Assembly (NCBI GenBank): GCA_964394665.1
Contig: CAYMYN010000006.1
Coordinates: 62,001-126,000 of the forward strand
Source: CAYMYN01 sp964394665
Lineage (GTDB): Bacteria > Planctomycetota > UBA1135 > GCA-002686595
Direction: 5' to 3'
Length of the DNA stretch: 64,000 bases
The stretch's first letter is position 1. Every line of letters begins with the position of its first letter. A model generated the notes under the pieces. It searched no databases and was not told where the DNA came from. It saw only the letters and a list, made by a program, of their open reading frames with translations. Shown one piece after another: positions 8,391 to 14,451 of the stretch. Made by a program: the position numbers and the translations under genes.

Positions 8391-8624
8391 CCGCTGGGAG
8401 CGCACTTGCGGATGACTTGACGCGCCCCGCGCGACGCGGGAGGTACGCCCAGCACGCACGCCGACGCCCCGAGCTTGTGGAAAACGCCGACTTATCAACA
8501 CCCAACTGCCTGTGCAGCACGGAGCCGAGCACCACGCGCGGCCATGTGCGCCCGCGGAGCCGACCCCGTCGAGCCTCAACCGCGCACCGGAGAGCAAGCC
8601 AGCGCTCCGGACGCTGGATTGACG

Positions 8625-8663
8625 CCTAGCGGCGCTCGCGGCTCAAGGCCAAAGACGCTAGCC
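8625..8663 (+). other. attC site 4, right half
   Basis: CGGCTC at 8640-8645 can pair with GAGCCG at 6742-6747 across the insertion, and GCTAGCC (8657-8663) is one mismatch from the GTTRRRY core. Joined at CCTAG, the halves make a ~76-bp attC. The right side alone also folds on itself: GCCTAGCGGC (8624-8633) pairs imperfectly with GACGCTAGCC (8654-8663). An independent short attC is therefore the alternative reading. Confidence 0.5.
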
Positions 8664-8667
8664 GGGT

Positions 8668-9060
8668 ATGAGTCGCAGGTATCGCAGACCAGGACTCCCC
8701 CTGGATGCCGTCGTTGGAGCGCGCTTCGACCTGGCCATGGAGCGATTTCGGTCGGGCGATGCGTTCGAGTTCCGTCAGAGCACGTTCTTCATCGACCAAA
8801 GCGGAGTCGTTCATTGCATCGTCGAGTCATCCTGGCAGGCTGAGATCGTCACGCCCGCGACGGCCATTGGAGACCTGGACGAGGGAGAGGCGACCCTCCA
8901 ATGCCTCATGGGCGAAGCCCCGGAGTTTCGAGCGGCCGTTGGTGACCGGCCGATCGTCTATGAGTTGGTCGTGGACTACGGTATGGGTGGCATCCTGATC
9001 TGTTCACGGAGAGACGGGATCTTGGAATGGTCCCATGGATTCCCGCTTGGCGCCGGCTAA
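8668..9060 (+). CDS. Hypothetical cassette protein
   Basis: This is a 130-residue acidic, mostly beta-predicted cytosolic protein with no recognisable motif (FEFRQSTFFIDQSGVVHCIVE near the middle, GMGGILICSRRDG near the end). It starts at ATG 8668 four bases after the attC core and ends with its stop inside the R'' box of attC5, the usual tight cassette packing. No ribosome site is evident. I cannot assign a function. Confidence 0.6.
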   Translation: MSRRYRRPGLPLDAVVGARFDLAMERFRSGDAFEFRQSTFFIDQSGVVHCIVESSWQAEIVTPATAIGDLDEGEATLQCLMGEAPEFRAAVGDRPIVYELVVDYGMGGILICSRRDGILEWSHGFPLGAG

Positions 9061-9114
9061 CCTCAGCATGCAGCGGCTTGCGATTCGAAACGCCGCCGAG
9101 ACCGAGCGGTAGGC
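9055..9114 (+). other. attC site 5
   Basis: GGCTAAC (9055-9061) and GGTAGGC (9108-9114) each have one mismatch. The inner arms GCAGCGGC and GCCGCCGAG are partly complementary. The length is 60 bp, and it overlaps the end of the preceding gene. Confidence 0.75.
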
Positions 9115-9142
9115 GGCCCGAAACAAGCTGATCGGTCCTCCC

Positions 9143-9314
9143 ATGAAGCTCCCTGTCCCGAACGAATTGATCCAGACCTTGAAGGCGCGGTTCGAGGGGA
9201 ACATGCGGCGTCACGAAGGCTTGGTCTGGGGGAAGGTGCAGGCGAGGCTCGAGGGGGGCGGGGCGGCGTTGCGGGCGCTTTGGGAGATGGAGCGGTCGGG
9301 TGGGGAGCCGGATG
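9143..9314 (+). CDS. DUF4256 protein, copy A, truncated by assembly gap
   Basis: The first 57 codons of a DUF4256 protein run straight into the N block. They match the intact copy at 11548-12093 closely (PVPNELIQTLKARF, NMRRHEG, LWEMERSGGEPD), with about 10 differences. It sits 28 bases after attC5, as the intact copy does after attC7. Whether it is complete in the genome cannot be seen. Confidence 0.75.
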
Positions 9315-9414
9315 NNNNNNNNNNNNNNNNNNNNNNNNNNNNNNNNNNNNNNNNNNNNNNNNNNNNNNNNNNNNNNNNNNNNNNNNNNNNNNNNNNNNNN
9401 NNNNNNNNNNNNNN
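9315..9414. other. Assembly gap of 100 N
   Basis: Exactly 100 N is the usual placeholder for a gap of unknown length. The left edge aligns to base 11719 of the second DUF4256 gene, and the right edge aligns to base 12834 inside lplA. If the two units are collinear, about 1,114 bp are missing: the rest of DUF4256 and most of a second lplA. Confidence 0.9.
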
Positions 9415-9474
9415 GTCGAGGCCCATGGCGAGCTCCGGGGACACGTCCCAGGTCGTGAGCAGGCGCCAGTGCAT
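9415..9474 (-). CDS. lplA copy A, first 20 codons, cut by gap
   Basis: The minus-strand start at 9474 reads MHWRLLTTWDVSPELAMGLD before the N block, differing from the intact lplA at 12874-12893 by Arg3 to His in this part. Its upstream flank also matches that of the intact gene. It cannot be told whether this second ligase gene is intact. Confidence 0.7.
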
Positions 9475-9568
9475 GGTCCGCCGGGCGGGTGAGGGGGGCG
9501 GGCGCGGATCCGGTGACGCAGCGCGACGCCCCACGTCCCAGCGGGCGGGCTCGCCCGCTGGGTGGGCC

Positions 9569-9638
9569 TCAACCGCAGGTGTAGCAGAGCACCGGGTCCT
9601 TCACGGCGCGGCCCTCGTCGAGGCGGCCGACGAGGGTC
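9569..9638 (-). pseudogene. gcvPB 3'-end fragment
   Basis: The last 23 codons of a glycine dehydrogenase subunit 2 gene, ending DPVLCYTCG and a stop at 9569-9571, match gcvPB at 12988-13057. Upstream in its own frame the similarity breaks off at 9637-9640, where integrase sequence begins. It is a junction fragment of a duplication, not a functional gene. Confidence 0.75.
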
Positions 9639-9809
9639 GAGGACGGCGCCGACATCCGCACGGTCCAATAAATCCTCGGCCACGCGGACGTCGCGACCAC
9701 CCAGATCTACACCCACGTCCTCCAGCGCGGCCCCAGCGGCGTCCAGAGCCCCATGGACCGCCTCGACCTCCCCGGCCAGGACCCCTCCACCGGCCCGGAA
9801 CGGGGTTGA
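9639..9809 (+). pseudogene. Integron-type recombinase, 3' relic 2
   Basis: Starting at GAGGACGG it matches relic 1 from residue LEDGADIRT onward. This copy keeps LLGH-type ILGHADV and the catalytic Tyr in TTQIYTHVL that relic 1 has lost. It has a TAA in place of the Glu of TVQEL and lacks everything upstream, being fused to the gcvPB fragment. Both copies are therefore dead, by different lesions. Confidence 0.75.
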
Positions 9810-10190
9810 CCGGATTGGAGCGGGCCCATAGGCTCCCGAAAGCGATGCTCGCCCACCCAATCGCTCCCGAGCCCAACCCTCCGTCTGGCGCCCCGTCGGT
9901 CGGTTGGGGAGCGGGCCCCCAATTCGGAGTCCCGAACCACGCCGCTGGTCTCCGGGCCCAGATCGGGCACGATGCCCCATGTCACCCGGGACTCCAGAGC
10001 CCCGGCGCCACCGGCTCGGGCCCCCCTGCCCTCGGCTTGCCGGCGTCCCGGACTCCCACCGGCCCCGCGCAGCGCAAGCGCCGACACCTGCGCTCGACCG
10101 GATCCCGCACCAGGCCCACCCTCGCTACGCCTGGTCCCACCCGCCGCCCGCACCGGCCCCGACTTATACAGCCCCTGTGGAATTGTAGTT
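9639..10190 (+). repeat. Duplicated integrase-end/attI leader, copy 2
   Basis: This is the second copy of the block at 149-701, of nearly identical length. Positions 9810-10187 contain no gene I can support; the short frames there are GC-rich noise and are not preserved between copies. The similarity ends at the GTT of the core at 10188. Confidence 0.8.
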
Positions 10191-10194
10191 AGAC
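10160..10194 (+). other. attI-like recombination site, copy 2
   Basis: The core GTTAGAC (10188-10194) fits GTTRRRY. The left flank (acttatacag...gaattgta) matches the first copy, while the sequence after the core is a different cassette. Confidence 0.65.
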
Positions 10195-10204
10195 GTCATT
10201 CCCG

Positions 10205-10612
10205 ATGCACTACACAGCGCAACTCACGCGGCGGCTGAAAGAAGAGTTCCCGGGCCGGGCATTCGTCTTCTCGGATGCGCCGGGGCTTGTTGTAACAATT
10301 GCGCCTGACTGTCCAGATGTTGGAGCGATTGAGATCTACGACGAGGACGACGAGCTGACCGTAAAGATTGGACGCTTCACACATACTCACTTCAGCCCCT
10401 ACAACTACACAGGTTTCTCCGACGACGAACTGATTGTTGAGCTGGTTGAGGGCACGATCTCGTTTCTACGGGACATCTTCTCCGACAACATTGTCATGTG
10501 GGGGTCGCACAAATCCTCAGGTGGCACGTTCCAAGTTGGAGCGACGCCCAATGTGCCAGTTGAGCCAAGAGGGCCGCTTTATGTGTGGTCGGGCCCGTAC
10601 CATGACGTCTAA
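10205..10612 (+). CDS. Hypothetical cassette protein
   Basis: This is a 135-residue protein with no named domain. Residues 40-70 read IEIYDEDDELTVKIGRFTHTHF and are followed by an acidic loop and a helix (TISFLRDIF). The C-terminal half of the protein at 5850-6719 has the same pattern, so the two are probably related. It starts at ATG 10205 ten bases after the attI core, as the first cassette of the second array. Its TAA lies within the attC6 R'' box. The A+T-richer codons (gttgtaacaattgcg) differ from chromosomal genes and point to recent capture. Confidence 0.6.
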   Translation: MHYTAQLTRRLKEEFPGRAFVFSDAPGLVVTIAPDCPDVGAIEIYDEDDELTVKIGRFTHTHFSPYNYTGFSDDELIVELVEGTISFLRDIFSDNIVMWGSHKSSGGTFQVGATPNVPVEPRGPLYVWSGPYHDV

Positions 10613-10666
10613 CAATTCGTTCAAGGGGATGCCGCTTCGCGGCACCCCTTAACTCAGGCGTTAGCC
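10607..10666 (+). other. attC site 6, proteobacterial-looking
   Basis: GTCTAAC (10607-10613, perfect) and GTTAGCC (10660-10666, one mismatch) flank AATTCGTTCAAGGGGATGCCGC-TTCGC-GGCACCCCTTAACTCAGGC. It resembles the 60-bp attC sites of proteobacterial mobile-integron cassettes such as the aadA type much more than the other sites here. Cross-phylum acquisition is suggested. Confidence 0.9.
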
Positions 10667-10694
10667 CGCATGGGGGCCATCCAGGGTGTGAAAG

Positions 10695-11459
10695 ATGAAT
10701 AGGGAGATCGCGGCAGTTCTGGTGGAGCGCGGAAAGGCGCTCTTTGATGCCAAGCCCGTCCGCGTCGCATTCAGCGACGACCCCAACGCCGACGCACTGA
10801 TCAACGACTTTCGGGGCCACCCACACGCGTTCGTCCTGGGGTGCATCATGGATCGGCAGATCAGGGCCGAGCGGGCGTGGCGGATTCCTTACCTGGTTGC
10901 CGAGAAGATTGGTGGCTTCGATATCTCTCTTCTTCGGGCGCTATCCCTGGCGGACGTGCGAGAGCTCCTATCCAAGCCGGAGCCCCTTCATCGTTTCCCC
11001 GAGGAGATGAGTCGCAACTTCCACGCCGGTATCGAGCACATCACGCGCGCCTACGCAGGCGATGCCAGTCGCATCTGGGGCGGCAGGCCGAGCAGCGCCG
11101 AGGTGGTGCTCCGCTTCTTGCAGTTCCGCGGCGTAGGCCCCAAGATCGCCACGATGGCCTCCAACATCCTCGCGAGAGACTTCAAGATTCCGCTTGCCGA
11201 TCATTACTCGATCGATGTTTCTGCCGACGTCCACGTCCGGCGCGTATTCGCCCGTCTGGGCCTGGTTTCGGAAGCTGCGTCGCTGGAGGAGACGATCTAC
11301 GCTGCACGCGCTCTTCATCCGACTTTCCCAGGACTTCTTGACTTCCCGGCTTGGGAGATCGGTCGGGCTTGGTGCCGTCCAACTGTGCCGAATTGCGGCA
11401 AGTGCTACATGTCCCACGTGTGTCCAACGGGAAAGAGTGTCGTCGCTAAATCGAGCTAA
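10695..11459 (+). CDS. Endonuclease III-type DNA glycosylase
   Basis: This 254-residue HhH-GPD protein should remove damaged or modified bases from DNA. The helix-hairpin-helix reads LQFRGVGPKIA, with the Lys at the place of the catalytic Lys of EndoIII. The downstream Asp is in ADVHVRRVF, corresponding to the DTHIFRV motif. The C-terminus has four cysteines spaced C-x6-C-x2-C-x5-C, the [4Fe-4S] loop of the Nth/MutY group. A Lys plus Asp pair suggests a bifunctional glycosylase/lyase. Compared with Nth it has a longer N-terminal half and an insertion before the catalytic Asp. It is the sole gene of its cassette. The substrate is unknown; excision of hypermodified phage bases is one attractive possibility. 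Confidence 0.75.
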   Translation: MNREIAAVLVERGKALFDAKPVRVAFSDDPNADALINDFRGHPHAFVLGCIMDRQIRAERAWRIPYLVAEKIGGFDISLLRALSLADVRELLSKPEPLHRFPEEMSRNFHAGIEHITRAYAGDASRIWGGRPSSAEVVLRFLQFRGVGPKIATMASNILARDFKIPLADHYSIDVSADVHVRRVFARLGLVSEAASLEETIYAARALHPTFPGLLDFPAWEIGRAWCRPTVPNCGKCYMSHVCPTGKSVVAKSS

Positions 11460-11519
11460 CACGCCGCTGCACTTGACGGTCACCTGCGGCGCCCGCATGT
11501 GCGCACCAGAGCGTTAGGC
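11454..11519 (+). other. attC site 7
   Basis: AGCTAAC (11454-11460, one mismatch) and the perfect GTTAGGC (11513-11519) bracket a 66-bp site with CGCCGCTGCAC and GTGCGCACC-type inner arms. It overlaps the stop codon of the glycosylase gene. Confidence 0.85.
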
Positions 11520-11547
11520 TCCAAGAAGGAATCTTGTCGGTCCTCCC

Positions 11548-12093
11548 ATGAAGCCCCCTGTCCCGAACGAATTGATCCAGACCTTGAAGGCGCGATTCAA
11601 GGGGAACATGCGACGCCACGAAGGCGTGGTCTGGGGGGAGGTGCAGGGGAGGATCGAGGTGAGTGGGGCGGCGTTGCGGGCGCTTTGGGAGATGGAGCGG
11701 TCGGGTGGGGAGCCGGATGTGGTCGGGTACGACGAGGAGACGGGGCAGTACGTCTTCTGCGACTGCAGCGCGGAGAGTCCGAGGGGGCGGCGGAGCTTGT
11801 GCTACGACCGTGGGGCGCTCGACTCCAGGAAGCAGAACAAGCCCGCGGGGTGCGTGACGGAGGTCGCGGCGGCGATGGGGGTCGAGCTCCTGACCGAGCG
11901 GCAGTACCGCGAGCTACAGGAGCTCGGGGAGTTCGACACCAAGACCTCCAGTTGGATCGCGACCCCGGAGGACGTCCGCTCGCTGGGAGGGGCGCTGTTC
12001 TGCGATCGGCGGTACGGGAAGGTCTTCGTCTATCACAACGGAGCGGAGTCCTACTTCGCGGCCCGGGGTTTTCGCGCGCTCGTTCGCGTCTGA
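11548..12093 (+). CDS. DUF4256 domain protein, copy B
   Basis: This complete 181-residue protein matches the whole DUF4256 family length. It has LKARFKGNMRRHEG near the N-terminus, EMERSGGEPDVVGYD at about 50-64, FCDCSAESPRGRRSLCYDR at about 70-88 and, near the end, YHNGAESYFAARGFR. The family's function is unknown. It starts 28 bases after the attC7 core, but no attC follows its stop. It is therefore either a terminal cassette whose attC has decayed or an anchored flanking gene. Both arrays end with this gene next to lplA. Confidence 0.85.
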   Translation: MKPPVPNELIQTLKARFKGNMRRHEGVVWGEVQGRIEVSGAALRALWEMERSGGEPDVVGYDEETGQYVFCDCSAESPRGRRSLCYDRGALDSRKQNKPAGCVTEVAAAMGVELLTERQYRELQELGEFDTKTSSWIATPEDVRSLGGALFCDRRYGKVFVYHNGAESYFAARGFRALVRV

Positions 12094-12140
12094 TCGACGC
12101 GTAGGAGGACTGGACGGCTGCGACGGGGGTCGGCGGCAGC

Positions 12141-12893
12141 TCAGGTCGAGCGTTGGGACGCGCCCTTCGCTCCCTCGAGCCACTCGCGGGAGGAGTAGCG
12201 GGGGCCGCGGCGCTGGGCTTCGGTGTGCTCGGTGGGGGTGGGGTCGGCGGAGTCGAAGCGCAGACCGAGCTCGCGTTCGAAGGACTCGAGCAGGGCGGGG
12301 ACGAGCAGGCGGGGGTCGGGGGCGGTGCCGGGGGGGAAGGGGATCGCGGCGACGCCGGTGTCGAGGTCGGTGGGGGAGAGCTTGAGGGAGCCGTGGTGCA
12401 GGACGCGGCCGGCGCGGCGGCGTTGGGCGCTGCCGAGGCCCTTGCGGCCGTCCCAGACGAGGTCCAGGGCGCTCGAGCGGTGGAAGCACATGCCGGTGCC
12501 CGACTGTTCGCTCGCCGGCAGGGTGGTGCCGCGCGGATGGGCGTCGAGGTCGAAGGCGCGCAGGGCGGCGGCGATCGCGGCGTGCACGCGCTCGTAGGAG
12601 GCCGCGACCGGGCCGGCGTAGAGGGGGTCGGCGAGGTCGGTCGTGAACGAGAAGGTCAGCTCGCGCGCGTGGTGGATCGCGCCGCCGCCCGTCAGGCGCC
12701 GCACCAAAACGCCGGCGCGGGCGGCGGCGGGAACGTCGGCGGGGCGCTGGAAGTAGCCCAGGGAGAGGGCGGCGGGCGACCAGGTGTAGAAGCGCAGGGT
12801 GGGCGGCGTCCCCGGACGCTCGAGCAGGGCCTCGTCGAGGCCCATGGCGAGCTCCGGGGACACGTCCCAGGTCGTGAGCAGGCGCCAGCGCAT
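12141..12893 (-). CDS. lplA: Lipoate-protein ligase / octanoyltransferase family
   Basis: This 250-residue BPL/LPL-fold enzyme has the signature RRLTGGGAIHH at about 64-74 and the later GLGSAQRRRAGRVLHHGSL segment, typical of LplA/LipM-type enzymes. It attaches lipoate or octanoate to carrier lysines. It sits 94 bases behind gcvPB in the same direction, so its likely target is the lipoyl-lysine of GcvH encoded upstream. LplA-type ligation and LipM-type octanoyl transfer cannot be separated from motifs alone. A second copy of its 5' end lies at 9415-9474. Confidence 0.8.
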   Translation of the reverse strand: MRWRLLTTWDVSPELAMGLDEALLERPGTPPTLRFYTWSPAALSLGYFQRPADVPAAARAGVLVRRLTGGGAIHHARELTFSFTTDLADPLYAGPVAASYERVHAAIAAALRAFDLDAHPRGTTLPASEQSGTGMCFHRSSALDLVWDGRKGLGSAQRRRAGRVLHHGSLKLSPTDLDTGVAAIPFPPGTAPDPRLLVPALLESFERELGLRFDSADPTPTEHTEAQRRGPRYSSREWLEGAKGASQRST

Positions 12894-12987
12894 GGTCCGC
12901 CGGGCGGGGGAGGGGGCAGGGCGCAGAGCCGGTGGAGGTTCGCGACGCCGCGCGTCCCGGCGGGCGGGCCCGCCCGCCGGGTCGGCC

Positions 12988-14439
12988 TCAGCCGCAGGTG
13001 TAGCAGAGCACCGGGTCCTTCACGGCCCGGCCCTCGTCGAGGCGGCCGACGGGGGTCGTCGTCGGCGAGGCGTGCAGCAGCTCGGGGGTCTCGCGGGCCT
13101 CGCGCGCGATCTGCAGCATGTCCTCGATGAAGGCGTCGAGCGTCTCCTTGGCCTCGGTCTCGGTGGGCTCGATCATCATCGCCTCGCTCACCACGAGCGG
13201 GAAGTAGATCGTCATCGGGTGGTAGCCCAGGTCGATCAGGCGCTTGGCGATGTCGACCGCGTGGATGCCGCTCGCCTTCTGGTGCTTGGTGTTGCACACG
13301 AACTCGTGCATGCACACCCGGTCGAAGGGCACGTGGTAGGCGTCGCGCAGCTTGACGCGCAGGTAGTTGGCGTTCAGCACCGCGTTCTCGGCCACGCGCC
13401 GCAGGCCCTCGGCGCCCAGGCGCCGCACGTAGGCGTAGGCGCGCAGGATCACGCCGAAGTTGCACGGCCAGCCGCGCAACATGCCGATCGAGCGCTCGGG
13501 GTCGTAGTCCAGGCGCAGGCCGTGCTCGTCCTCGACCAGGTGCGGCGCGGGCAGGTAGGGGCCCAGGGCTTCGGTCACGCACACCGGACCCGCGCCCGGA
13601 CCGCCGCCGCCGTGGGGCGTCGAGAAGGTCTTGTGCAGGTTGATGTGCATCATGTCGGCGCCGAAGTCGCCCGGCCGGGTGACGCCCAGCATGGCGTTCA
13701 GGTTGGCGCCGTCGATGTAGACCAGGCCGCCGGCGGCGTGCACCTTGCGCGCGATCTCCTGGATGCGCGTCTCGAACAGGCCCAGGGTGCTGGGGTTGGT
13801 GATCATGAACACCGCGGTGTCGTCGCCGAGCTTGGACTCGAGGTCGGCCACGTCCGTCAGGCCGTCGGGGCCGCTGCGGATCGTGATCGGCGTCAGGCCC
13901 GCGATCGCGGCCGAGGCCGGGTTCGTGCCGTGGGCCGAGTCGGGGATCAGCACCTTGTCGCGGCGCGTCTCGCCGCGGTCCTGGAAGTAGGCCCGCGCCA
14001 CGAGCAGCGCCGCCAGCTCGCCCTGGGCGCCCGCCGCGGGGTGCAGGGTGACGCGCGGCAGGCCGGTGACCGCGGCCAGGGCCTGGGAGAGGCGCTGCAT
14101 CACGGCCAGCGCGCCCTGCATGCGGCCCGGGTCGAGGAAGGGGTGCACGTCCTTGAAGCCCGGCATGGCCGCGGCGGCCTCGTTGGTCACCGGGTTGTAC
14201 TTCATCGTGCACGAGCCGAGCGGATAGAAGCTGTCGGTGATCGACACGTTCTTCTTCGAGAGGCGCACGTAGTGGCGCACGAGCTCGAGCTCGCCGATCT
14301 CGGGCAGGTTCGCGGGTTTCTGCCGCAGGGCGCCCTGGGGCAGGCGCGCGGGGTCGGCCGCGGGCACGTCGAGGGTGCCCAGGCGCAACGTGCGCCGTCC
14401 GGCGCGGCTCTTCTCGTAGAGCAAGAGGTCCTTGTTCAT
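12988..14439 (-). CDS. gcvPB: Glycine dehydrogenase (decarboxylating) subunit 2
   Basis: This is the 483-residue C-terminal half of the P-protein, which with GcvPA decarboxylates glycine and passes the aminomethyl group to GcvH. The PLP lysine is in INLHKTFSTPHGGGG, in the middle of the protein, preceded by DGANLNAMLG. The end CYTCG is the usual tail. It starts 12 bases after gcvPA. The split PA/PB form is complete and intact here. Confidence 0.95.
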   Translation of the reverse strand: MNKDLLLYEKSRAGRRTLRLGTLDVPAADPARLPQGALRQKPANLPEIGELELVRHYVRLSKKNVSITDSFYPLGSCTMKYNPVTNEAAAAMPGFKDVHPFLDPGRMQGALAVMQRLSQALAAVTGLPRVTLHPAAGAQGELAALLVARAYFQDRGETRRDKVLIPDSAHGTNPASAAIAGLTPITIRSGPDGLTDVADLESKLGDDTAVFMITNPSTLGLFETRIQEIARKVHAAGGLVYIDGANLNAMLGVTRPGDFGADMMHINLHKTFSTPHGGGGPGAGPVCVTEALGPYLPAPHLVEDEHGLRLDYDPERSIGMLRGWPCNFGVILRAYAYVRRLGAEGLRRVAENAVLNANYLRVKLRDAYHVPFDRVCMHEFVCNTKHQKASGIHAVDIAKRLIDLGYHPMTIYFPLVVSEAMMIEPTETEAKETLDAFIEDMLQIAREARETPELLHASPTTTPVGRLDEGRAVKDPVLCYTCG

Positions 14440-14451
14440 GGCGGGCGAGCC

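Larger units (their letters stand above)
6768..8624 (+). mobile_element. IS1380-like insertion sequence
   Basis: The element is about 1.86 kb. It is bounded by a perfect 12-bp inverted repeat, ATCCAGCGTCCG at 6768-6779 and its complement at 8608-8619. It encodes one DDE transposase. CCTAG directly precedes the left repeat and recurs 5 bases beyond the right one, so it is a candidate 5-bp target duplication with slightly uncertain right end. The ~230 bp after the transposase stop (8391-8620) carry no gene I can support. The element sits inside an attC, which immobilises the preceding cassette. Confidence 0.7.

Noticed and set aside
9415..9640. Second functional lplA-gcvPB operon end
   Set aside because: gcvPB is reduced to its last 23 codons fused to integrase sequence. 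Only the lplA status stays open because of the gap.
12090..12140. Possible attC after the intact DUF4256 gene
   Set aside because: No R''/R' box pair or hairpin; only a weak GTCTGATC resemblance.
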